A DNA stretch of 64,000 nucleotides from an uncultured Oscillospiraceae bacterium (GTDB lineage Bacteria > Bacillota > Clostridia > Oscillospirales > Ruminococcaceae), in assembly GCA_904384225.1 (NCBI GenBank), contig CAJFJV010000001.1, positions 124,001 through 188,000 of the forward strand, given 5' to 3'. A program made the translations under genes and the position numbers. Numbering within the stretch: the stretch's first letter is position 1; every line of letters begins with the position of its first letter. Of the stretch, positions 8,527-16,632 are shown piece by piece. Below the pieces are notes generated by a model that saw only the letters and a list, made by a program, of their open reading frames with translations, was not told the origin of the DNA and made no database searches.

Positions 8527-9007
8527 AAACGCTTTTTTATCCGCATTGGAAAAAGAACTTCGCACGCTGCCGCCGGAAGAGCGCAACGATGCCATGCAGT
8601 ACTATAAGGAATACTTTGAAGAGGCCGGACCGGAGCAGGAGGAAAAAGCGGCCAGATCGCTCGGTTCTCCAAAGGCCATTGCCGCAGACCTGCTCGCCGC
8701 CTCGCCGAACCGCCAGCCCTTTGCGCAGCGGCCGCATACAGGCGGCACTGTTGCCGCTGCGTGCTTGCTCGCTTTTCTCGCTTTTGTGCTGGCCGTCTGC
8801 GCTGCCGCCCTTCTTTTAACCGGCGTCTGTATGGCCGCAGTATCCATATATGCGATGACGTTCAGTGCCGGATTCGGCATCATCCTGCTTGGCGCCGGCC
8901 TGCTTATATTGGGGCTCGGCGGCATTAGTGCCGGAGGGACGGCCAAAACCGCAGGGAAATGCGCCGGCCTTTTTAAGCGGCGTGCAGAAAAGGGGGGATC
9001 ACAATGA
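8519..9007 (+). CDS. DUF1700-type membrane protein
   Basis: A 162-residue protein. The start is GTG at 8519-8521, seven bases after AGGAGGG; the longer open frame upstream overlaps padR in another frame. The N-terminal 75 residues (FLSALEKELRTLPPEERNDA, then YYKEYFEEAG) are the DUF1700 helical domain. Two hydrophobic stretches follow (about 80-107 and 112-140). The C-terminus is basic. In this gene order DUF1700 proteins sit in the membrane beside DUF4097 proteins. Function is unproven. It ends in an ATGA overlap with the next gene. Confidence 0.88.
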   Translation: MTKNAFLSALEKELRTLPPEERNDAMQYYKEYFEEAGPEQEEKAARSLGSPKAIAADLLAASPNRQPFAQRPHTGGTVAAACLLAFLAFVLAVCAAALLLTGVCMAAVSIYAMTFSAGFGIILLGAGLLILGLGGISAGGTAKTAGKCAGLFKRRAEKGGSQ

Positions 9008-9951
9008 AAAAAAGCTCTATCCTCATGATTGTTTCCGGCGCCGTCATGGCTGTCGGCATCGTCTTGATTATCTCCGGTTTTTTAAGCAGCGCAGTCTCGG
9101 TCTCAAAGGACGGGATCCGCTTTTTAGACGAGCGCATTGAAACATTTTTTGATGAAGTAGGGGACACGCCCTTTGGCTTCGGCTTTTCCGGCCGTCTGTC
9201 CGCCTCTGCTTCCTACGAGGGACCGGTGTCCCAAATTACCGTCGATGTCGCGGACGCCGATGTCCTGCTGATCCCCACCGATGAAGCAGCATACCGCATT
9301 GAAGCGGCCTATTCGGAGGATTCGCCGGTCACGATGGAGCAAAACGGCTCTCAGATTGCAATACGGCAGGTTAGCAGAAGCGGGCTGCATCTGTTTTACT
9401 GGCAGTCCGGCGGCGGGGCGCAGGTTAAGCTCTATATTCCAAAAGGGGCCTCCGGCAACGATATAACGATAGGCACGCAGTCGGGTGACATCACATGGAA
9501 GCTCGATTGGAAAGCAGCCGAAACGGTTTCCCTTTCCTCCGTGTCCGGCGACATCCGCGGCGGCAGCATTACTGCTTCAACGCTCGCGCTTTCCAGTACC
9601 TCAGGAGAAATTTCCGGCACCGCATGCACTGAATTTTTTGAGCTCTCCACAACAAGCGGCGATATCCGCATGGATATGGAGCAGGTCCGCCGCCTAAACG
9701 CTTCCTCTGTTTCCGGTGACCTGTCCTTAAACGGCGCAGTCGGGACTTCCGCCGAGATTTCCACCGTATCCGGCGATGTCTTGCTATCGTTGGGCGATTC
9801 CCCTTCGCAGTACACCCTGCTTTTTAACAGCGTCTCAGGCGACAGTTCCATTTCCGGCGCCGATCTGTCAGATCTGCAAAGCGGCCCGGTCCCGCTGCGC
9901 ATTGGAACCACCTCCGGCGACCTCTCTGTGCAATTCTCATTTCCCTCCTAA
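9004..9951 (+). CDS. DUF4097 beta-helix protein, membrane-anchored
   Basis: A 315-residue protein with an N-terminal membrane anchor (about 5-30). A right-handed beta-repeat domain follows with many S-V-S-G-D and T-S-G-D/E units (about 155-310), typical of DUF4097 (LiaG-like, 'putative adhesin'). The bulk should lie outside the membrane. The ATG overlaps the DUF1700 stop. It is the last gene before a terminator at 10003. Likely part of an envelope-stress response; the exact role is unknown. Confidence 0.88.
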   Translation: MKKSSILMIVSGAVMAVGIVLIISGFLSSAVSVSKDGIRFLDERIETFFDEVGDTPFGFGFSGRLSASASYEGPVSQITVDVADADVLLIPTDEAAYRIEAAYSEDSPVTMEQNGSQIAIRQVSRSGLHLFYWQSGGGAQVKLYIPKGASGNDITIGTQSGDITWKLDWKAAETVSLSSVSGDIRGGSITASTLALSSTSGEISGTACTEFFELSTTSGDIRMDMEQVRRLNASSVSGDLSLNGAVGTSAEISTVSGDVLLSLGDSPSQYTLLFNSVSGDSSISGADLSDLQSGPVPLRIGTTSGDLSVQFSFPS

Positions 9952-10002
9952 AGATGAGAGGATGCCTTTTCTATCCCGCGTCAGGCCTTACGGCCATGCG
10001 CC

Positions 10003-10033
10003 AAGGGCGGCCTTATTCGGCCGTCCCTTTTTT
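10003..10033 (+). terminator. Terminator of the PadR operon
   Basis: GGGCGGCC, six-base loop, GGCCGTCCC, then a run of seven T on the plus strand, 52 bases after the DUF4097 stop. Confidence 0.8.
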
Positions 10034-10206
10034 ATGCGCTTTTATGCGCTGCACGCTAAGCCTCCTGTTTCCGGTTTCTATTCCTTGCTTCTTCATGGAA
10101 AAAAATATATAATAAAAACATACTTACTTTCACTTTGAAGGCCGAATGCACCGTCCGCTGTTCCCTCTACCGGCTTTTGCGGGCGTTCCGGCAAGAGGAG
10201 GGCCGT

Positions 10207-11979
10207 ATGTTCCGCTTTTTCAAAAACAAAATTTACCGCTCTTATTTTTTCAGGCGGCTCCTCCTGCTGACGATTGCCGCCGTTATCCTGCTCTTTTTCT
10301 TATCCGAACAAATCCTTTTAACCGGGATGGAGCGGTATCACTCCGGCGTTTCAGCCTGCTATGAATCGGTGCAGAATAAGCTCTCCTATACTGTCCAGCG
10401 CATTGAATTTTTCATCAACCGCATTTATTCGGACGATGCCATACTTTCCGACTTTCTCCGCTATTTCAGCAACAGTGCGGAGGGATATCTTTCCGACCGT
10501 CTGGATAATCCAAACGACGTCAAACGGGGTGCAGATTTTCTGCGCGAATGCAAGGATTTTGCCACAGAACTTGATTATGCTTTCCGCTATGTCATTTTCG
10601 ACGCCAAAAACGGCATAACCAATTCGATACGGTATATGCCGGACGGCAACGCAACTTTCCAATTCAACCTCACGGAGACGGATCTTGCGGGAATTAAAAA
10701 CGAGTCGCCCAGCGCCTATATTTACCGCAAATCCCTTCCCGATCCGGAGAACCTCTCCGCCGATATGGGGGAAATCCTGTTTGTGCTGGAACCGGGACAA
10801 GTTTTTTCCGATGTCCCGCTGGATCTTCCCGGAAGCATTTTCCTGCAAAACACGAGCGGGATCATCCCGCTGAGTATTTCCGGGCCAAATCCGGAAAAAA
10901 TGCTGCTTTTGCTTCCAGAAGATGAGGCCCCCTCAGGACAAGTCTGGGGCAGCACATTCTCCCGCTACTATTATGTGCGCTTTGCCGACCAGCAATATGG
11001 ACTTACCTTGTACGCCTTTGCCGACACCGGCGCATTGTTTGCCTCACAGCAGCACTCCTCCTTTTATCTTTTTATCGGGCTGGCGGCGCTGTATCTTTTG
11101 TTCGTTTTTCTGATTTGGCGCCAGCTTTATCACGATGAAAGCTTCCTTTCCGATATCATCGCCTCGATCGACGCTGCCAAAAGCGGAAATTTTTCGCGTA
11201 CAGCCTTTAAAAAGCGCGACGACGCCTATGGCCTGATTGCCGCAGAGCTAAACGACATGTCCGATAAGATCAACCGTTTTATTCAAACGGAATATATTTT
11301 AAAGCTGGATTCGGAGCGGGCGAAAATGCGTGCGCTTCAAAATCAGATCGATCCCCATTTCCTTTACAACACTTTGGAAATCATCCGTTCCCGGGCGCTT
11401 TATAACGGCGATACGGAGGTCTCCGACGCCGTCTCCAACCTTGGGAACCTCTACCGCAGTATTGTCCGTGCCAAAAGCGAGCTTCCCCTGCAAACGGAAG
11501 TGGCGATTTTAAATGAATATATCCATCTTATGGAGTTTAAATATCCCGACAATTTCTTTTTCCAGATCGATATCCCGGAAGAAATGCAAAATATGATGAC
11601 GGTGAAGCTTTGGATGCAGCCGGTTGCAGAAAATTTCTTCAAACACGGCTTTCGTCCTGAAAGCGGCTATAACCTGCTGATGGTGATCGGCGAGATAACG
11701 GACGACGGTTTTTCCCTGCTCTTTTCCGATAACGGAACCGGTGTCAGCGAAGAGCGGCTTGCCGAAGTTATGGCCGGCGTCTATTCCGAGGCGGAGGATA
11801 TGCAGCGGCCCAGCATCGGGCTTAGCAATATTTATTCCCGGCTGCGCCATTTTTACGGAAGCAGTGTTTCCATGTCTTTTTACAACAATGAGACTGCCGG
11901 CGTTACCGTCCGCTTCGACTTTAAAAACCCGCTTCCGTTTTATAAAAAGGAGGATCACACGCCATGTACCGATTGCTGA
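10207..11979 (+). CDS. YesM-type sensor histidine kinase
   Basis: 590 residues. A membrane helix near 14-36, an extracytoplasmic sensor of about 260 residues, a second helix near 290-312, a HAMP-like linker and a His_kinase (PF06580-type) domain. The phosphoacceptor is His384 in QNQIDPHFLYNTLE. The ATPase half shows the QPVAENFFKHG N-box and a LLFSDNGTGV G-box. ATG at 10207 has GAGGAGG four bases upstream; a TTG 24 codons further up has no such site. It overlaps the response regulator by 16 bases. Kinases of this class usually sense sugars or sugar-loaded binding proteins. Confidence 0.92.
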   Translation: MFRFFKNKIYRSYFFRRLLLLTIAAVILLFFLSEQILLTGMERYHSGVSACYESVQNKLSYTVQRIEFFINRIYSDDAILSDFLRYFSNSAEGYLSDRLDNPNDVKRGADFLRECKDFATELDYAFRYVIFDAKNGITNSIRYMPDGNATFQFNLTETDLAGIKNESPSAYIYRKSLPDPENLSADMGEILFVLEPGQVFSDVPLDLPGSIFLQNTSGIIPLSISGPNPEKMLLLLPEDEAPSGQVWGSTFSRYYYVRFADQQYGLTLYAFADTGALFASQQHSSFYLFIGLAALYLLFVFLIWRQLYHDESFLSDIIASIDAAKSGNFSRTAFKKRDDAYGLIAAELNDMSDKINRFIQTEYILKLDSERAKMRALQNQIDPHFLYNTLEIIRSRALYNGDTEVSDAVSNLGNLYRSIVRAKSELPLQTEVAILNEYIHLMEFKYPDNFFFQIDIPEEMQNMMTVKLWMQPVAENFFKHGFRPESGYNLLMVIGEITDDGFSLLFSDNGTGVSEERLAEVMAGVYSEAEDMQRPSIGLSNIYSRLRHFYGSSVSMSFYNNETAGVTVRFDFKNPLPFYKKEDHTPCTDC

Positions 11980-12749
11980 TTGTAGACGACGAGCCGCATA
12001 TTATCGACGGTGTAAGCCGTATTATCAACTGGTCGGATTACAATATCAAAGACATACGGGCCGCCTACTCGTTTCAAGAGGCCGTGACCGTTGCGTTTGC
12101 ATTCCGCCCGCATATTATCCTGACGGACGTAAAGATCGGGAAGGACTGGGGCTTTGAGCTGATCGAAGCACTGTCCCGCGCCAATTTGGATACGCATTAT
12201 ATCATGATGAGCGGTTACGACGATTTTGACTTAGTCCGAAAATCACTTTTGGCTGGCGCGCGTGATTATCTTTTAAAGCCAATCGACAAAGAAAAACTCC
12301 GCGCTATTGTCGAACGGATCATTACGGTCGATCTGCACGGCACCTTGCCCAGTACGGAAAAAAGCGAAGAGATCGACCCGGTTTTAGGGGTGCCGCTCTC
12401 CTCGCTTTCCAAGCTCACGAACAAGGTGCTCCTAATTGTCAAAAGCGCCTACAACGAAAACATCAGCCTGCGTTACGTCGCAGATCTGTTCCAAATGAAC
12501 AGCGTCTATATCGGACAAGCTTTTTTAAAGGAAACGCATATGAAATTCAGTGAATACCTCTTGGCCTACCGGATGCATATCGCCTATGATTTAATCAGGA
12601 CGACCGATGAAAAAATCTCCTATATTGCGCGCCGCGTCGGTTACCAGCATCTGAACTATTTTTATTCGCTGTTCCGCAACTATTACAATATGTCGCCGCG
12701 CGACCTGCGCAGTACGCCGGACGAAGAAGAGGAGGACGAAGTATCATGA
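11964..12749 (+). CDS. YesN-type response regulator with AraC DNA-binding domain
   Basis: 261 residues. A receiver domain with acidic pocket D8-D9, phosphoacceptor D55 (in HIILTDVKIG), and the Lys of LLKPIDKEKL. A C-terminal AraC-type double helix-turn-helix (about 160-255) ends with ISYIARRVGYQHLNYFYSLF, the usual signature. It is the partner of the overlapping kinase and overlaps the downstream lipoprotein start by four bases (ATGA). It probably activates transport or glycosidase genes elsewhere, since none lie next to it. Confidence 0.93.
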   Translation: MYRLLIVDDEPHIIDGVSRIINWSDYNIKDIRAAYSFQEAVTVAFAFRPHIILTDVKIGKDWGFELIEALSRANLDTHYIMMSGYDDFDLVRKSLLAGARDYLLKPIDKEKLRAIVERIITVDLHGTLPSTEKSEEIDPVLGVPLSSLSKLTNKVLLIVKSAYNENISLRYVADLFQMNSVYIGQAFLKETHMKFSEYLLAYRMHIAYDLIRTTDEKISYIARRVGYQHLNYFYSLFRNYYNMSPRDLRSTPDEEEEDEVS

Positions 12750-14209
12750 CCAGACGCGCTTTTGCCCTTTTGACGGCGATACTCCTCATCCTCCCCCTCT
12801 CCTCCTGCGCTTCATCCCAAACAGAAGACGCCACGGCCAAAAAGGCCGATGTAAACCTGATCTATTATACAATCGGGAATCCCGACCGCGACCTTGCCAA
12901 AGTAAACGAGGCGCTCAACGAAATGCTCTATGAAAAGCTTGGGATCACCATCTCATACAATAAAATCGCTTGGAACGACTATCACACACGGCTAACCGCG
13001 CTCATCCATTCCGGCGCTTATTTTGACATTGCATTCGCCTCCAACTCTACGCAGGGGGACTATATCGGAAATGCCGCCAAAGGCGTTTGGCTGGCTTTGG
13101 ATCCGTATTTCGACAGCATCGGCAAGGAGATGTATGACGCAATCGATCCGATCTATTGGGACGGTATCCGCTATAAAGGGAAAATCTACGGGATCCCCAC
13201 CAACAAGGAGACCTGTGTCCCGGAGATGTTTATGTTTGCAAAGGAGCTTGTTGAAAAGCACGGCATCGACATATCAAAACTTAAAACCATCGAATCCCTT
13301 GAGCCCGTCCTATCCTTGATTGCCGCACAGGATGCGGATTATATCCCCTTCGATTTCGATTCCAATGCGCGCAACCTTTTCGCGCAGGAGGCCTATGAAT
13401 CGCTTATAGACCGGCTTCCGCTGATGATCGATTCCTATGATAAAACCTGCACCATCTTCAATGTATTGGAGACCACCGTCGGACAGTCCCGCATTGCGTT
13501 GATGCGCCGCTATTACCAAAGCGGATATATCAACGAGGACGCCGCAATCAAAGAGAGCGGCGGGCTGACGGCGGGAGAAAAGGTTTTTTGCAAAATGTCT
13601 TCCGGCGGCCCGTATTCCGATATGCTTTGGTCGAACGACCGCGGATACGAGGTTGTAACACAGCAAATATCACCTAAAATCGTCACGACAGAGTCCACTC
13701 GCGGCGGTATTATGGCGGTAAGCGCCAAAACGCTGTATCCCGATGCATGCGTCTCTTTTTTGAATGCGCTCAACACGGATCCCGATATCCGCAACCTGAT
13801 CAATTTCGGCATCGAAAATGTGCATTATACGCTGACCGATTCCGGGCAGGTGCGCCGGATCTCAGATGCATATTCCGGAGTACAGTATACGCAGGGGAAC
13901 TGGTTTATCCTAAAAACAACAGAGGGGGAGCCGCTCAATAAATGGGCGGAGTTCCGCCGCTTTAACCGTTCCGCCACCAAATCCGCGGCGCTCGGCTTCA
14001 CCCCCGATACGGCGCCGTTTTCTCAGGAATTGGAAAACTGCACCAAGGTTTGTGACCGTTACTATGCCGCATTGATGACAGGCAGCGTGGACGATACGGT
14101 TTATCTTCCCCGCTATCTTTCCGAACTCAAAGCAGCAGGACTGGATAAGATCCAAACCTTGCTGCAGCAGCAGATAAACGAGTGGCTAAGCCAGAAGGAG
14201 GCTGCCTGA
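12746..14209 (+). CDS. Solute-binding lipoprotein of an ABC sugar transporter, orphan
   Basis: 487 residues. A type II signal peptide ends at the lipobox LSSC with Cys22. The mature domain is an extracellular family 1 solute-binding fold (NLIYYTIGNPDRDLAKVNEA; KIYGIPTNKE; GGIMAVSAKTLYPDACV). The C-terminal third resembles the DUF3502-type proteins found with oligosaccharide ABC importers. No permease genes follow; instead it is fused by a four-base overlap to the YesMN pair. It may feed a permease encoded elsewhere or act as the ligand-presenting partner of the kinase. Confidence 0.88.
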   Translation: MTRRAFALLTAILLILPLSSCASSQTEDATAKKADVNLIYYTIGNPDRDLAKVNEALNEMLYEKLGITISYNKIAWNDYHTRLTALIHSGAYFDIAFASNSTQGDYIGNAAKGVWLALDPYFDSIGKEMYDAIDPIYWDGIRYKGKIYGIPTNKETCVPEMFMFAKELVEKHGIDISKLKTIESLEPVLSLIAAQDADYIPFDFDSNARNLFAQEAYESLIDRLPLMIDSYDKTCTIFNVLETTVGQSRIALMRRYYQSGYINEDAAIKESGGLTAGEKVFCKMSSGGPYSDMLWSNDRGYEVVTQQISPKIVTTESTRGGIMAVSAKTLYPDACVSFLNALNTDPDIRNLINFGIENVHYTLTDSGQVRRISDAYSGVQYTQGNWFILKTTEGEPLNKWAEFRRFNRSATKSAALGFTPDTAPFSQELENCTKVCDRYYAALMTGSVDDTVYLPRYLSELKAAGLDKIQTLLQQQINEWLSQKEAA

Positions 14210-14260
14210 ACAAGCCCTGCCGCCGTATATGTGAAGCAAAGCTCTATATAAAAAGCACAC

Positions 14261-14302
14261 AACCCCCGGCATCCGGCCCATTTGGGCCGGATGCCGGGGG
14301 TT
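14261..14302. terminator. Twenty-base-pair perfect inverted repeat between convergent genes
   Basis: Arms 14261-14280 and 14283-14302 are perfect complements (start AACCCCCGGC) with a two-base centre. It separates the convergent lipoprotein and EF-G-like genes. Both flanks lack a proper T run (TTGTT on plus, TTGTGTG on minus), so it may act as a poor terminator, a stability hairpin or a Rho-independent stop of unusual type. Confidence 0.6.
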
Positions 14303-14326
14303 GTTATCCATATTATACAGCCGCCG

Positions 14327-16393
14327 TTATTCTTCTCCCGAGATCGCGCGCGCCTGTGCAATAACATCTGCTGCGAGCTGATTGGGCAGCTGCTCATAGC
14401 GTTCAAACACAAAGGTAAACGAACCGCTTCCCTGTGTCATTTGGCGGACAAGCGTCGCAAAATCATGCATTTCGCTCATCGGGACGTCTGCCTCAATCAA
14501 AGAAGTGCCATCCTCATCCGGGGACATGCCCAAAACGCGCCCGCGCCTTTTATTCAGCTCGCCCATCATATCGCCGGTATTCGAATCCGGCACTGTTACG
14601 GTCAAATGTCCGATCGGCTCCAGCAAGACAGGAGACGCTTGCTGCAGCCCGGCCTTATACGCAAGCGAGGCAGCCGTTTTAAAGGCCATTTCCGAGGAAT
14701 CCACCGGATGGTATGAACCGTCCACCAGCGTGGCTTTCAGCCCGACAACCGGATACCCCGCCAAAATACCGTGTGCTATGGACTCCCGAAGCCCCTTCTC
14801 CACTGCCGGGAAGAAGTTCTTCGGTACGGCGCCGCCGACTACTTTCTGATCGAACAAAAGATCTTCCCCGTCGTACGGTTCGAATTCAATCCAAACGTCG
14901 CCATACTGGCCGTGACCGCCGGACTGTTTCTTATGTTTGCCCTGTACTTTCACTTTTTTCTGTATGGTTTCCCGGTAAGCTACAATCGGCGGTTCCATCG
15001 TAACATCTGCGCCAAATTTGGATTTTAGCTTAGCTGCTACAACATCAAGATGCTGTTCGCCCAAACCGGTGATAACCTGCTGATGCGTTTCTGCGTTATT
15101 TGTGAACGAAAGGGAAGCGTCTTCCTCCAGCAGCCGCAAAATCCCCTGTGCGATTTTGCTTTCATCCCCCTTTGCCTTCGGCATGACTGCCATAGAGTAA
15201 CATGGCGCGTCGTACTCCGTACGTTCCAACGTCACAGCAGTTCCCGCACAAAGGGTATCCCCGGTTGCCGCATTCATTTTTGCAGCCGCAGCAATATCTC
15301 CTGCCACAACCTTTTGGGCTTCTTCCTGTTTCTTACCGCGCATATACACAAGTTTGCCGACTTTTTCCGTCTGGCCGGAAGCCATGTTGACAACCTCCAT
15401 TCCGGCCGTCATTGTCCCGGCTGCTACCTTGATATAGGAAAGCTTTCCAATGAAGGGGTCCGCAACAGTTTTAAAGACCTGTGCCACCAGAGGTGCATCC
15501 GCACTGCATGCAATCTCCACCGGATTGCCGTCCGCTTCCGTTCCAACCGTCTCCGCTTTCTCCTCTTCTGCCGGGAGGAAATCCGCAATGCCGTCTAAAA
15601 GGAGATCGATGGCCTCAAGCGCTTGGGCGGAACCGCAGAACACCGGTGTCAAAGAGCCGGTGCGGATACCCTCGTGCACGCCCCGCACCAATTCATCGTG
15701 GGTAAACTGTTCACCGGAAAAGAACTTTTCAAACAGTTCTTCATCCGTCTCTGCAACTGCTTCGCTGATTGCCGCGATCAGCCCGTCGATCCGATGATCC
15801 GTTTGCGGGACCGGCACCTCAGTGGCCTTGCCGTTTTCATAGCGGAACGCCTTCATCCGAATCAAATCTACATAGCAGGAAACCTTTTTATCCTCCATAA
15901 TCGGGACAACCAACGGGCAGACCGAGGGGCCGAACGTCGCTTTCAGCTGTTCGAGCACTTTGTAAAAATCTGCGCTTTCCCGGTCGAGCTTTGAAACAAA
16001 TACCGCACGGGACTTTCCCTTTTTCTTTGCCAGCTTATAAGCCTTTTTGGCGCCAACCGTTACGCCGGATTTACCGGAAATCACAATCAGTACGCTGCCT
16101 GCGGCCTGCACGCCCTCGTACATACCCGTCGAAAAATCAAACAGTCCCGGACAATCCAGAAGATTGATCTTCATATCCCGGTATTCGTATGGTGCAACCG
16201 CCAAGCTGATGGAAGCTTTTCTTCTGATCTCTTCCGGATCGTAATCGCACACCGTATTTCCGTCCGCAACGGAACCAAAACGGTCGCTTGTGCCGGTTTG
16301 GAACAAAAGGGCTTCTACAAGCGTAGTTTTGCCGGAGCCGCCGTGTCCGGCGACTGCAACGTTTTTGATCTGGTTTGATGCATATTGTTTCAT
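14327..16393 (-). CDS. Elongation factor G-like GTPase (EF-G paralogue)
   Basis: 688 residues with the five-domain EF-G layout and the RRGRVLGM motif near the C-terminus. It differs from the true FusA encoded at 49261-51342. The P-loop reads GHGGSGKT (16-23) in place of AHIDAGKT. G3 reads DCPGL (80-84) in place of DTPGH, so the catalytic His is Leu. G4 reads SKLD (134-137) in place of NKMD. These changes mark the 'EF-G-like' family whose role in translation is unsettled. ATG at 16391-16393. It is transcribed alone from the promoter at 16520. Confidence 0.9.
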   Translation of the reverse strand: MKQYASNQIKNVAVAGHGGSGKTTLVEALLFQTGTSDRFGSVADGNTVCDYDPEEIRRKASISLAVAPYEYRDMKINLLDCPGLFDFSTGMYEGVQAAGSVLIVISGKSGVTVGAKKAYKLAKKKGKSRAVFVSKLDRESADFYKVLEQLKATFGPSVCPLVVPIMEDKKVSCYVDLIRMKAFRYENGKATEVPVPQTDHRIDGLIAAISEAVAETDEELFEKFFSGEQFTHDELVRGVHEGIRTGSLTPVFCGSAQALEAIDLLLDGIADFLPAEEEKAETVGTEADGNPVEIACSADAPLVAQVFKTVADPFIGKLSYIKVAAGTMTAGMEVVNMASGQTEKVGKLVYMRGKKQEEAQKVVAGDIAAAAKMNAATGDTLCAGTAVTLERTEYDAPCYSMAVMPKAKGDESKIAQGILRLLEEDASLSFTNNAETHQQVITGLGEQHLDVVAAKLKSKFGADVTMEPPIVAYRETIQKKVKVQGKHKKQSGGHGQYGDVWIEFEPYDGEDLLFDQKVVGGAVPKNFFPAVEKGLRESIAHGILAGYPVVGLKATLVDGSYHPVDSSEMAFKTAASLAYKAGLQQASPVLLEPIGHLTVTVPDSNTGDMMGELNKRRGRVLGMSPDEDGTSLIEADVPMSEMHDFATLVRQMTQGSGSFTFVFERYEQLPNQLAADVIAQARAISGEE

Positions 16394-16519
16394 AGTTTCA
16401 CCATTTCTCCGCGCAGAATAGGCAAAGCGGACACGGCGCGGGCGCGTCCTGTGCGTGGCATTCGAGGAGCCATCCTCTTATTTGTCGATTTTCACAACAA
16501 ACAGATAGCCGATAAAAAA

Positions 16520-16548
16520 ATAATATCACATTCGCACAGCTATTACAA
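16520..16548 (-). promoter_or_regulatory. Promoter of the EF-G-like gene
   Basis: TTGTAA (16543-16548), 17 bases, TATTAT (16520-16525) on the minus strand, leaving a leader of about 120 bases. Confidence 0.6.
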
Positions 16549-16566
16549 TGATATTTTGAAAAAAAT

Positions 16567-16600
16567 ATCGGCAGAATCCATATTTTTCGATTCTGCCGAT
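16567..16600 (-). terminator. Terminator after the pseudo-ATPase gene
   Basis: ATCGGCAGAATC and GATTCTGCCGAT form a perfect 12-pair stem with a ten-base loop. On the minus strand it is followed by ATTTTTTT, 33 bases after the stop of the upstream gene. Confidence 0.85.
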
Positions 16601-16632
16601 TCTATTTTATGTTATTTTACAACGAAGGGGCG

